A DNA stretch of 64,000 nucleotides, from assembly GCF_007993065.1 (NCBI RefSeq), contig NZ_VOPL01000003.1:124001-188000 (forward strand), read 5' to 3'. The notes beneath the pieces were generated by a model. The model was not told where the DNA came from and did no database searches. It saw nothing but the letters and a program-made list of their open reading frames with translations. The position numbers and the translations under genes were made by a program. Positions 38,006 to 46,553 of the stretch are shown one piece after another. The DNA is from Paracoccus aurantiacus (GTDB lineage Bacteria; Pseudomonadota; Alphaproteobacteria; Rhodobacterales; Rhodobacteraceae). How positions within the stretch are numbered: position 1 is the first letter of the stretch; each line of letters starts with the position of its first letter.

Positions 38006-38135
38006 AACCTTGGTCCGACCGTCTCTTTGTCAATCAACCCACGAGGGGTCGGCTTACGCGAGCGTGCCGCCCTCGCGGATTCGGACGAGCCGAACGCGCG
38101 AGGGTGATTGCAGATCCGGTCGGACACTTCGGGCG

Positions 38136-38175
38136 CCTGTCGCGCGGGGGATGGTCCCCCGCCTCCCAAGACAGG
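38136..38175 (+). ncRNA. structured leader family 2, copy 1
   Basis: Outer stem CCTGTC (38136-38141) with GACAGG (38170-38175) and inner 8-bp stem GCGGGGGA (38144-38151) with TCCCCCGC (38155-38162), with a TGG loop. The ATG of the 54-aa gene is 11 nt further. The same two-stem plan with a TGG loop occurs before ssb at 48726. The remaining sequence from 37760 to here has the decayed inverted copy and no other gene. Confidence 0.6.
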
Positions 38176-38186
38176 AGCCGGAACCC

Positions 38187-38351
38187 ATGTCCTATGCAGA
38201 TGCCACCGCCTTCGCCGCCAGCCTCGCCACCACGCTGATGGTTTCCATCGTCGTGTTTCAGGCCGGAGATGGAACCCACTCCGCCATGCCGGCCGACGAG
38301 TTCGACGGCGACGAGGAGATGGTGAAGCTGGAACTCGATCCGTGGAGCTGA
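38187..38351 (+). CDS. 54-aa ICE protein with membrane-like N-terminus
   Basis: Small protein, not recognised. The first half is hydrophobic (ATAFAASLATTLMVSIVVF), the second acidic (MPADEFDGDEEMVKLELDP). It has a structured leader and a GGAG-like site. That a diverged inverted copy of the same protein exists next to it supports its reality as a gene. Confidence 0.6.
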   Translation: MSYADATAFAASLATTLMVSIVVFQAGDGTHSAMPADEFDGDEEMVKLELDPWS

Positions 38352-38526
38352 GGCGCGAAAGCGCCTCACTCCCAAGGCCCGGTGCCCAAGCGCAGTCGGG
38401 CCTTCTCCCGACAATCGCCGCCGATTGCCGCTTGCGTGCCGGACGGCATTGCGATCTCGACCCGCATCGGAAAGAACCGTCGGCGATCACGCCGATTTCG
38501 CTCCATCAAGATGAAAGCCATTCGCC

Positions 38527-38895
38527 ATGCTCAGCCATATTGTCGTTTCCATTCTGCTCTGCACGGCGTCATGCGAACCGGCCGAAATCCGCGTCTGGGA
38601 CGGCGATTCCATTCGCTTGGGCACGACGCGGCAATCTGAGGCCGTCCGGATCTTCAACATCGACGCCCCCGAGATCGAGGGGCAATGCGCGTATGAAACC
38701 GACCTCGCGCTGCAATCGAAGATCAGGCTGGCCGAGCTTCTGAAAGGCCAGCGGATCGAAATCCTGCACCAGGGAACCGACCGCTATGGCCGGACCCTGG
38801 CGGCGATCCGCGTCGAGGGACGAGACGTCGGAGACATTCTCGTCAGCGAGGGACTGGCCCGAACCTGGGCGGGACGCCGCGAACCGTGGTGCTGA
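38527..38895 (+). CDS. secreted thermonuclease-like (SNase) protein
   Basis: 122-aa small nuclease-like protein. A short signal or lipoprotein-like N-terminus (MLSHIVVSILLCTASC) precedes an SNase core: IRVWDGDSIRLG, IFNIDAPEIEGQC with the metal-ligand Asp, L-L-KGQRI, and TDRYGRTLAAIRVEG with catalytic Arg. SNase-like proteins are common on conjugative elements. Its role here is unknown. Confidence 0.82.
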   Translation: MLSHIVVSILLCTASCEPAEIRVWDGDSIRLGTTRQSEAVRIFNIDAPEIEGQCAYETDLALQSKIRLAELLKGQRIEILHQGTDRYGRTLAAIRVEGRDVGDILVSEGLARTWAGRREPWC

Positions 38896-38938
38896 TCCAC
38901 CCCGACAACAGGAGAGTGAGAGGGTGGGTCGGTTGGCC

Positions 38939-38984
38939 GTGACGGGTTGCAGGTGGAAGAGAGGCTTCCGCCGCCCGTCGTGGA
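38939..38984 (+). ncRNA. structured leader family 1, copy D
   Basis: GACGGG (38941-38946) pairs with CCCGTC (38974-38979) around GGTGGAA (38952-38958) with TTCCGCC (38966-38972) and the same GAGAGGC loop as copy B. GTGGAG follows and the ATG lies at 38994. Confidence 0.65.
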
Positions 38985-38993
38985 GCAAACCCC

Positions 38994-39551
38994 ATGACCC
39001 TTTCCCACCACCCCGGTTTTACCCTGGTCGGCGACGTCATCACGCGCGAGGTGTTGCCCCGGCTGCGCTACGCCCAAAAGCTGCCGTTGCGCCTCTCCTG
39101 CATGGGCACGGCCGGTTACGAGGGCCTCGACGAGGCCGATGAATTCGACCGCACGGTCGTCATCGGTCAATCCGCATCCGCCGAAGAAGCCATGATCCTT
39201 GCCAGCCAGCGCGTCGCGCGCGGCGACATTCGTGTCAGCGCGGACGACACGCTGCGCTTTCACCCGCGTATCGTCGTCATTCAGGACGGCGATCTCGGCC
39301 TGGTTCTCGGTGGCGAGATCCGGGCAGGAATCGTCCTCTGGCAGCAGCCCGTCGTCTCCGACGTGGAGGCCCGCCGCATCATCACCGAAGCCAGCCGCTT
39401 GCGCGGGCTGGCCTTCGCCGCCTCCGGTCGGGTCGATCACAGCGCAGCCCGCGATCATCGTTATCGCGCCAGCCTGCTCGAGGCCCGACTGGTCGATCCC
39501 TACTGGCGCGAGACCGCGGCGGAGCTTCTCCATCTGCCCCAGGCCGCCTGA
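38994..39551 (+). CDS. hypothetical ICE protein under leader copy D
   Basis: 185-aa protein, not recognised; no membrane helix. It has VITREVLPRLRYAQKLPLRLS at the N-terminus, VIGQSASAEEAMILASQRVARGD in the middle and a C-terminal RDHRYRASLLEARLVDPYW. Possession of a family-1 leader puts it in the same expression group as ardC and parB. Followed by a terminator. Confidence 0.65.
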   Translation: MTLSHHPGFTLVGDVITREVLPRLRYAQKLPLRLSCMGTAGYEGLDEADEFDRTVVIGQSASAEEAMILASQRVARGDIRVSADDTLRFHPRIVVIQDGDLGLVLGGEIRAGIVLWQQPVVSDVEARRIITEASRLRGLAFAASGRVDHSAARDHRYRASLLEARLVDPYWRETAAELLHLPQAA

Positions 39552-39570
39552 CACCTTCTTCCACATCTTC

Positions 39571-39599
39571 GCCCGGCCGCGCGCCGGGCTTTCTCGTTT
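39571..39599 (+). terminator. rho-independent terminator
   Basis: GCCCGGC (39571-39577) pairs with GCCGGGC (39583-39589), then TTTCTCGTTT. As at 37095, the T-rich tail runs directly into CAGGAG of the next gene. Confidence 0.65.
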
Positions 39600-39611
39600 C
39601 AGGAGTCCGAC

Positions 39612-40028
39612 ATGGCTAACTATTTCACCCATTTCTCCTGCCTGCTCGACGTAGGCACCCCGGAAAACGCCGCCCGCGCGCTCGACCTCTACAACGCACT
39701 TTCAGAGGAAAACGCTGCCGAAGACCCTCCCTCGGAAGGATTCATTCTGTCGATCCAGCCTGAGCATGGCGGCACCCAGCTCTGGATGCGCGACGATGAG
39801 ACCGGCGATCCCGAGCATGTGATCCAGTTCGTAAAACGCTGCGCGGCCGCGTTCGGCCTGTCGGGCCTCTGGGGCTTCCAGTATGCGACCGCCTGCTCGC
39901 AAGCCAGGGTCAACGCCTTCGGTGGTGGCGCGCATGCCCTCGATCTCGCCACCGGCGAGACCGTGGACTGGATCTATAGCGGCAGCTGGCTGGAGATCGT
40001 CCTGGACGGAGGTGATCCCTATGCCTGA
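39612..40028 (+). CDS. hypothetical ICE protein
   Basis: 138-aa protein, not recognised. Begins ANYFTHFSCLLDVGTPENAARAL and ends WIYSGSWLEIVLDGGDPYA; has a FGLSGLWGFQYATACS segment. It looks like a compact alpha/beta protein. CAGGAG precedes the start, and the end overlaps the next gene by 8 bp. Confidence 0.68.
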   Translation: MANYFTHFSCLLDVGTPENAARALDLYNALSEENAAEDPPSEGFILSIQPEHGGTQLWMRDDETGDPEHVIQFVKRCAAAFGLSGLWGFQYATACSQARVNAFGGGAHALDLATGETVDWIYSGSWLEIVLDGGDPYA

Positions 40029-40665
40029 GATCATCGAAACCACGGTCTATCGGCTCGACGAGCTTTCCGACACGGCGAAGGACAAGGCCCGCGCCTGGTA
40101 TCGCGAAGGCGGGTTCGACTACGACTGGTATGATGCGGTCTATGAGGATTTCCAGCGGATCGCGGAAATCCTCGGCATCCGCTTCAAGACCCGCACCGTG
40201 CGCCTGTATGGCGGCGGCTCGCGGCGGGAGCCGCGCATCTTCTTCTCAGGCTTCTGGTCACAAGGCGATGGCGCTTGTTGGGAAGGGTTCTACTCCTATG
40301 GGAAGAACGCCTCGGCCGAGATTCGATCCCATGCACCGCAGGATACGGCCCTGCACGGTATCGCCGATGCCCTTCAGGCAATCCAGCGACGCAATTTCTA
40401 CCAGCTTCGCGCCGAGGCCAGCCATCGTGGTCGCTACTACCATGAGTATTGCATGGCGATTTCCGTCGAACGCGACAGCCAGACATATCAGGACATGACC
40501 GCCGATGCCGAGGAGATCGTGATTGAGGCGCTGCGCGATCTGGCCCGTTGGCTCTACCGCCAGCTTGAGCGCGAATACGACTACCTCTCCTCGGGTGAGG
40601 CGGTGGATGAGACCATCACCGCCAACGAATATACCTTCACCAAAGCCGGACGCCGTTTTGGCTGA
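40021..40665 (+). CDS. hypothetical ICE protein
   Basis: 214-aa protein, not recognised with confidence. It begins ETTVYRLDELSDTAKDKARAWYR, contains RLYGGGSRREPRIFFSGFWSQGDG and a long C-terminal helix ending in YRQLEREYDYL. Aromatic residues are frequent (Tyr, Trp). Relatives occur on plasmids and phages. It overlaps the upstream gene by 8 bp, so co-translation is likely. Confidence 0.68.
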   Translation: MPEIIETTVYRLDELSDTAKDKARAWYREGGFDYDWYDAVYEDFQRIAEILGIRFKTRTVRLYGGGSRREPRIFFSGFWSQGDGACWEGFYSYGKNASAEIRSHAPQDTALHGIADALQAIQRRNFYQLRAEASHRGRYYHEYCMAISVERDSQTYQDMTADAEEIVIEALRDLARWLYRQLEREYDYLSSGEAVDETITANEYTFTKAGRRFG

Positions 40666-40670
40666 CCCCG

Positions 40671-40705
40671 ACAAGCGCTCCGCCTCTCGGCCGGGCGCTT
40701 GTTTC
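40671..40705 (+). terminator. probable terminator hairpin
   Basis: ACAAGCGC (40671-40678) pairs perfectly with GCGCTTGT (40695-40702), followed by TTC. It lies 5 bp after the stop of the previous gene. The T-run is short, so termination may be partial. Confidence 0.5.
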
Positions 40706-40823
40706 ATGCCTGCTTACGCCACGGCTTGAGAGGGAGAGAGCGACCGGAAGGGATTTGAGCCGGTGCGGTCGAGAGAGAGCGCCGTGCGGCTCGGTCCTAT
40801 TCCGCTCTCCCAAGGAATCTCCG

Positions 40824-43800
40824 ATGAACATGATCTCTGCTTCCGCGGCGGCCTCCGCCGCCGCGCCGCTTCCACTCGACCATGACGCCGAGACGGCTGC
40901 TTCCACCTTCACCGCTGCCGGTTTCCTGCTGCCGCATCTCGAACGCGGTCAGCGTGTCGATGCCGCAACCCTGCGCGGCGCCATGGAAGCGGCCTTCGGC
41001 GCTTCCGATGCCACCGGCGCCTGGAACTGGAAGACCGCCTATGATGCCTGCGAGGCGGCGACCGTCCTCTTCCTGCGCAAATACGGCGCTGCGCTTTTCC
41101 GCAGAGCCGGGTCATCGGCGGCTATCCTGCCGCAGCTCGGCAAGATCGCCGGGCTCCTGCCGACGCATACACGCCGGTCGGAGGAAGCCCAGACCTTCCA
41201 GCAGTTCTCCACCCCGATCCCGCTTGGCTTTGCGGCGGTGACGGCGGCGGCGATCACTCCTGCCGACCGGGTGCTGGAGCCCTCGGCCGGCACCGGGCTC
41301 CTCGCCATTCTGGCCGAGATCGCCGGCGGCACGCTGCTCCTCAACGAACTCGCCGAGATGCGCGCCGGCCTGCTTTCCTCTCTCTTTCCGGCCCTCTCCG
41401 TGACCCGCTTCGACGCCGCCCAGATCGACGATCACCTCGATCCCGGCCTGGTCCCGACCGTCGTGCTGATGAACCCGCCGTTCTCGGTCATGGTGAATGT
41501 CGAGGGCCGCATGGCCGATGCCGCCTTCCGCCATGTCGCCTCGGCGCTGGCGCGCCTTGCGCCCGGCGGGCGGCTTGTGACCATCACCGGGGCGAGCTTC
41601 GCCGCCGACAATCCGGCATGGACCGCCTCCTGGACCCGGCTGCAGGAGCGCGGCCGCGTCACCTTTTCCGCCGCAGTCGATGGGTCGGTCTATGCCAAGC
41701 ATGGCACCACGATCCCAACCCGGCTGACCGTCATCGACAAGCTGCCCGCCGACGACCCTGCGGTGTTTCCGACAGCAATCGGAGTCGCGCCGGACGTGGC
41801 GACGCTGATGGGCTGGCTGGCGGATCAGTTGCCCGCGCGGCTGCCGGTCGATCCCGGCGTTGCCGTGCCGATCGCGCGGCCTGCCGTCCCCCGCACCGTG
41901 CGCGGCTATGTCAACCGAACGGCGAGGGCTGCGCCCGCCGCGCCGCTGGCCGAGCCGGAGGGGGTGCCGCTCGCCTATGAGACCGTCGATTGGGCACCGG
42001 CCGAAGACGGCCGCCTCTCCGATGCGATCTATGAGGAATACGGTCTCCAGACCATCCGCATCGCCGGCGCGCAGGCGCATCCGACCCAGCTCGTGCAATC
42101 GGCGTCGATGGCGAGCATCGCGCCGCCGAAGCCGAGCTACCGGCCGATGCTGCCAGCCGACATTCTCGGCAAGCTGTCCGAGGCGCAACTGGAAACCGTG
42201 ATCTATGCCGGCGAGGCCCATACGGGCTTCCTCGCCGGGGCCTGGACGGTCGATGACACGCTCGACAGCCTGTCCGCCGCGCCGGAGGAGGCCGAGGGTG
42301 CCATCCGTTTCCGCCAAGGGTTCATGGTCGGCGACGGCACTGGTGTCGGCAAGGGCCGGGAATCCGCTGCCATCATCCTCGACAACTGGATGCAAGGGCG
42401 GCGTAAGGCGGTCTGGATATCGAAGTCGGACAAGCTGCTGGAGGACGCACAAAGGGACTGGAGCGCCCTCGGCATGGAGCGGCTGCTGGTCACGCCGCTG
42501 TCGCGCTTCCTACAAGGCAAGCCGATCACTCTGGGCGAAGGCGTCCTATTTTTAACCTATGCCACGCTGCGCTCCGACGACCGCGGCGAAAGGGTTTCGC
42601 GCGTCAAACAGATCGTCGAATGGTTGGGCTCCGACTTCGATGGGGTCATCATCTTCGACGAGGCGCATGCCATGGCCAACGCCGCCGGCGGCAAGGGAGA
42701 ACGCGGTGATGTCGCCGCCAGCCAGCAGGGTCGCGCCGGGCTGCGCCTCCAGCATGCCCTGCCGCAGGCCCGCGTCGTCTATGTCTCGGCCACCGGCGCC
42801 ACCACCGTCCACAACCTCGCCTATGCGCAGCGCCTGGGCCTCTGGGGCGGCGAGGATTTCCCGTTCTCGACCAGGGCGGAATTCGTCGAGGCGATCGAGG
42901 CCGGTGGCGTCGCGGCAATGGAGGTGCTGGCCCGCGACCTGCGCGCCCTCGGCCTCTACACCGCCCGTTCGCTGTCATTCAAAGGCGTGGAATACGAGCT
43001 GCTCGACCATGAGCTGACCCCGGAGCAGATCCGCATCTACGACAGCTACGCCGATGCCTTCGCCATCATCCACAACAACCTGGATGCCGCGATGCAGGCC
43101 GCCAACATCACCGGCGGCGACGGCGGCTCCGGCACGCTGAACCGGCAGGCCAAATCCGCCGCCCGCTCGGCCTTCGAGAGCGCCAAGCAGCGCTTTTTCG
43201 GGCACCTGCTCACGTCGATGAAAACCCCGACGCTGATCCGCTCGATCACCAGCGATCTGGAGGCGGGCCATTCCTCCGTCATCCAGATCGTTTCGACCGG
43301 CGAGGCGCTGATGGAACGGAGGCTCGCCGAGATCCCCACCGAGGAATGGGGCGACCTGAAAATGGACCTGTCGCCGCGCGAATATGTCCTCGACTACCTC
43401 GCCCATTCCTTCCCGGTCCAGCTCTACGAGCCGTTCACGGATTCGGAGGGCAACCTGTCGTCTCGCCCGGTCTATCGCGACGGCCAGCCAGTCGAAAGCC
43501 GGGAGGCCGTGGCGCGGCGCGACGAGATGATCGCAAGCCTCGCCAGCCTGCCGCCGGTCCCCGGCGCGCTCGACCAGATCATCCAGCATTTCGGCACTGA
43601 CACCGTGGCCGAGGTCACTGGCCGCTCGCGCCGGATCGTTCGCAAGCGCAGCGTGACCATCGACCGGCTGGTCGTGGAGAATCGCGCCGGTTCGGCCAAT
43701 CTCGCCGAGACCCAGGCGTTCATGGATGATGGCAAGCGTGTGCTGGTGTTCAGCGACGCCGGCGGCACCGGGCGCAGCTACCACGCCGAACTCTCGGCGA

Positions 43801-45173
43801 AGAACACCCGGCTGCGCGTCCACTATCTCCTCGAAGCGGGCTGGAAGGCCGATGCCGCCATCCAAGGGCTTGGCCGCACGCACCGCACCAATCAGGCGCA
43901 ACCGCCGCTGTTCCGGCCGATCTCGACCAATGTGAAAGCCGAGAAGCGATTTCTCTCGACCATCGCCCGCCGCCTCGACACCTTGGGTGCGATCACGCGC
44001 GGCCAGCGCCAGACCGGCGGTCAGGGCCTGTTCCGCCCGGAAGACAATCTGGAGAGCCACTACGCCCGCGACGCGCTGCGCCAGCTCTATCTCCTGCTGG
44101 TGCGGGGCAAGGTCGAGGGATGCAGCTTGGAGCGGTTCGAGGCCGCAACGGGGCTGAAGCTGATGGACTCGAACGGCATCAAGGATGATTTGCCGGCGAT
44201 CACCACGTTTCTCAACCGTTTGCTCGCCCTGACCATTGAGCTTCAGGGCGTGCTGTTCACCGCCTTCGAGCAGCTTCTGACCGCGCGGATTGAGGGCGCC
44301 ATCGCCTCGGGCACCTATGATGCCGGACTGGAGACGCTGCGCGCCGAAAGCTTCGTGGTGGCGGACCGGCAGGTGATCTACACCCATCCGCGCACCGGGG
44401 CCGAGACCAGCCTGCTGACTATCACCGAACGCAAGCGCAACCGGCCGGTGACGCTCGACGCCGCCTTGGCCGAACTCGATGATCCGCGTGCGAAGCTGCT
44501 GATCAACGAGCGCTCGGGTCGCGCGGCGGTGCAGATCCCCAGCACGAGCGTCATGCTGGATGATGGCGAGATCGAGCGCCGCGTCCGCCTGATCCGGCCG
44601 ATGGAGGCCCATAACGTCCCGGTCAGAATGATGGGCGAAACCCATTGGGTCGAGGCCGACCGGGACGTCTTCGCATCGGCTTGGGAGGCCGAGGTTGCAG
44701 AAGTGCCGGAGTTTGCCGACAGCACCCTGCATATGGTCACGGGCTTGTTGCTGCCGATCTGGAAGCGGTTGCCCAATGACTCCACCCGCGTCTATCGGCT
44801 CCAGTCTGACGCCGGCGAGCGCATCATCGGCCGGAAGGTCTCTCCAGCCTGGGCCGCGAACGCGACCAAGACCGGAACCGCATCGGTCACGCCGGATGAT
44901 GCCTTTGCGGCGCTGATGGAAGGTCGGACGATCCTCGATCTCGCCGAGGGCCTTCAGCTTCGGCGGGTCCGCGTCATGGGCGCGAACCGGATCGAACTCT
45001 CCGGCTTTACCGACATGATGCGTCAGCGCCTCTCGGCCTATGGCCTCTTCCACGAAATCATCTCATGGAAGCTGCGCATGTTCGTTCCGGTCGATGGGAC
45101 TGGCCCTGCCGTTCTCGGCAAGGTTCTCGACCGCTGGCCGGTCGAGCGCATCGGCGAGCGGGAGGCAGCATGA
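40824..45173 (+). CDS. DarB-like methyltransferase-helicase (strawberry-notch family)
   Basis: 1449-aa protein. An N-terminal N6-adenine-methyltransferase-like domain has RVLEPSAGTGLLA (near 148-160) and NPPFSV (near 215). Then a superfamily-2 helicase of the strawberry-notch type: VGDGTGVGKGRESA as Walker A (near 500), IIFDEAHAMAN (DEAH, near 610) and a C-terminal helicase half with AIQGLGRTHRTNQ (near 1012-1024). Phage P1 DarB has a methylase-helicase design and protects DNA from restriction; a similar role is inferred here. It overlaps the next gene by 4 bp. Upstream 40706-40823 is a GA-rich leader with no family-1 structure. Confidence 0.88.
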   Translation: MNMISASAAASAAAPLPLDHDAETAASTFTAAGFLLPHLERGQRVDAATLRGAMEAAFGASDATGAWNWKTAYDACEAATVLFLRKYGAALFRRAGSSAAILPQLGKIAGLLPTHTRRSEEAQTFQQFSTPIPLGFAAVTAAAITPADRVLEPSAGTGLLAILAEIAGGTLLLNELAEMRAGLLSSLFPALSVTRFDAAQIDDHLDPGLVPTVVLMNPPFSVMVNVEGRMADAAFRHVASALARLAPGGRLVTITGASFAADNPAWTASWTRLQERGRVTFSAAVDGSVYAKHGTTIPTRLTVIDKLPADDPAVFPTAIGVAPDVATLMGWLADQLPARLPVDPGVAVPIARPAVPRTVRGYVNRTARAAPAAPLAEPEGVPLAYETVDWAPAEDGRLSDAIYEEYGLQTIRIAGAQAHPTQLVQSASMASIAPPKPSYRPMLPADILGKLSEAQLETVIYAGEAHTGFLAGAWTVDDTLDSLSAAPEEAEGAIRFRQGFMVGDGTGVGKGRESAAIILDNWMQGRRKAVWISKSDKLLEDAQRDWSALGMERLLVTPLSRFLQGKPITLGEGVLFLTYATLRSDDRGERVSRVKQIVEWLGSDFDGVIIFDEAHAMANAAGGKGERGDVAASQQGRAGLRLQHALPQARVVYVSATGATTVHNLAYAQRLGLWGGEDFPFSTRAEFVEAIEAGGVAAMEVLARDLRALGLYTARSLSFKGVEYELLDHELTPEQIRIYDSYADAFAIIHNNLDAAMQAANITGGDGGSGTLNRQAKSAARSAFESAKQRFFGHLLTSMKTPTLIRSITSDLEAGHSSVIQIVSTGEALMERRLAEIPTEEWGDLKMDLSPREYVLDYLAHSFPVQLYEPFTDSEGNLSSRPVYRDGQPVESREAVARRDEMIASLASLPPVPGALDQIIQHFGTDTVAEVTGRSRRIVRKRSVTIDRLVVENRAGSANLAETQAFMDDGKRVLVFSDAGGTGRSYHAELSAKNTRLRVHYLLEAGWKADAAIQGLGRTHRTNQAQPPLFRPISTNVKAEKRFLSTIARRLDTLGAITRGQRQTGGQGLFRPEDNLESHYARDALRQLYLLLVRGKVEGCSLERFEAATGLKLMDSNGIKDDLPAITTFLNRLLALTIELQGVLFTAFEQLLTARIEGAIASGTYDAGLETLRAESFVVADRQVIYTHPRTGAETSLLTITERKRNRPVTLDAALAELDDPRAKLLINERSGRAAVQIPSTSVMLDDGEIERRVRLIRPMEAHNVPVRMMGETHWVEADRDVFASAWEAEVAEVPEFADSTLHMVTGLLLPIWKRLPNDSTRVYRLQSDAGERIIGRKVSPAWAANATKTGTASVTPDDAFAALMEGRTILDLAEGLQLRRVRVMGANRIELSGFTDMMRQRLSAYGLFHEIISWKLRMFVPVDGTGPAVLGKVLDRWPVERIGEREAA

Positions 45174-46216
45174 TGCCCCGTCACGATGTCTCGGAACTGG
45201 CGATCCGTCTCGGTCGGGAGGCCGAGGCGGTCTGCCGCCATTATCTGTCGTCCGGCCAGCGCGCCGGACGATACTGGCTGGTCGGCGATGTGCAAAACAC
45301 GCCTGGGCGATCCATGTTTGTCCGCCTCACCGGGCCTGAATCCGGCAAGGGCGCGGCGGGGAAGTGGACCGACATGGCCACTGGGGAGCATGGCGATCTG
45401 CTCGACATCATCCGGCAATCGCTTGGCCTCGTCGACTTCAAGGACGTGGCCGAGGAAGCGCGCCGTTTCCTCGCTCTCCCGCATCCCGAACCGGAGAAGA
45501 CGAAGACGCCGACCGGCAGCACGTCCAGCGTGGCGTCCGGTTCGCCTGAAGCGTCTCGCCGCCTCTTCGCCATGGCGCAGCCGATCGGCGGCACGCTTGC
45601 GGAGATCTACCTGCGCGGGCGGGCGATCACCCGCCTCTCGGGCACCGCCGCGCTGCGCTACCATCCCCGGTGCTATTACAGGCCCGATGAGCATTCGCCC
45701 ACCGAGATCAGGCCGGCACTCGTCGCCGCCGTCACCGATCTCTCCGGCCACCAGACCGGCGCGCATCGCACCTGGCTCGCCCCGGACGGTTCCGGCAAGG
45801 CACCTGTCGAAACACCGCGGCGGGCGATGGGCGACCTTCTCGGCCACGCAGTCCGCTTCGACACTGCCGCTGAGGTTCTCGTAGCCGGCGAGGGCATCGA
45901 GACCGTGCTGTCGCCCCGTCAGGTTCTGCCCCACATGCCGATGCTGGCGGCGCTTTCAGCCGCTCACCTCGCTGCCATCCTGTTCCCGCCGTCCCTGCGC
46001 CGGCTCTATGTCCTGCGCGATCGCGACCCGGCCGGGGACGGCGCAAGAGACAGCCTCGCCTCCAGAGCAGCGAGCTTCGGGATCGAGGCGGTCACGCTCA
46101 CGCCGGTCGAGGGCGACTTCAACGATGATCTGCGACGCCGTGGCGCCGATGCCCTCAGGGCGGCCCTGAAGGATCAGCTTCATCCCGAGGACATCCGCCG
46201 TTTCATGGAGCGGTGA
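45170..46216 (+). CDS. Toprim-domain (primase-like) protein
   Basis: 348-aa protein of the DUF7146/Toprim type found on plasmids and ICEs. The N-terminal half has GKWTDMATGEHGDLLDIIRQ and the central part LRGRAI and LRYHPRCYY, as in primase-helicase N-terminal folds; the C-terminal Toprim domain has VLVAGEGIETVLS (Glu) and LYVLRDRDPAGDGARDSL (DxD). No zinc finger is present. It probably aids primer synthesis on the incoming strand. ATGA overlap with the helicase gene. Confidence 0.83.
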   Translation: MMPRHDVSELAIRLGREAEAVCRHYLSSGQRAGRYWLVGDVQNTPGRSMFVRLTGPESGKGAAGKWTDMATGEHGDLLDIIRQSLGLVDFKDVAEEARRFLALPHPEPEKTKTPTGSTSSVASGSPEASRRLFAMAQPIGGTLAEIYLRGRAITRLSGTAALRYHPRCYYRPDEHSPTEIRPALVAAVTDLSGHQTGAHRTWLAPDGSGKAPVETPRRAMGDLLGHAVRFDTAAEVLVAGEGIETVLSPRQVLPHMPMLAALSAAHLAAILFPPSLRRLYVLRDRDPAGDGARDSLASRAASFGIEAVTLTPVEGDFNDDLRRRGADALRAALKDQLHPEDIRRFMER

Positions 46217-46553
46217 GGATGTAATCGTTCTCGGAGGCGCGGCCCAACTCGTCGCCTGCCGGTTTCGTTCGCTGGCCATCGGCAGGCGCATCCTTCGTCG
46301 GAGAGGCCCGCACCCACGGCCTTCTGAGAGGGCGATCGGCGCACAAACGGGCCGGGCAGGCAATGGCCGCTTTCGGACTATTTTCCGCCGGCGGGGACGA
46401 GCCCCGCCTTTGCATCGCGAAAGTCAAAATAGTCCGAACCCGGCCATCGAGGCCCTCGCGGAGTGGGCGAGGGCTGCCAACCCGTCCCGCCCGTGCGCGT
46501 CGACGCCTGCGAAGGCCGCGATGGGCGCGGTCTCCAGACAAAGGACGCTCCCG
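46217..46553 (+). other. non-coding region with a long nested hairpin
   Basis: No supported gene. A perfect 13-bp inverted repeat TTCGGACTATTTT (46372-46384)/AAAATAGTCCGAA (46426-46438) encloses a second GC-rich hairpin (about GGCGGGG-ACGA-GCCCCGCC, 46389-46408). It may be a cis-acting RNA, a folded single-strand promoter or an origin-like element for the downstream gene. The rest of the region shows nothing recognisable. Confidence 0.55.

Noticed and set aside
40706-40823. Possible fifth family-1 leader before the helicase gene
   Set aside because: GAGAGAGAG runs are present, but the GACGGG/CCCGTC stem and the GAGAGGC loop are not.
42975-45053. 692-aa minus-strand frame opposite the helicase gene
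   Set aside because: Antisense of conserved helicase motifs; not a gene.
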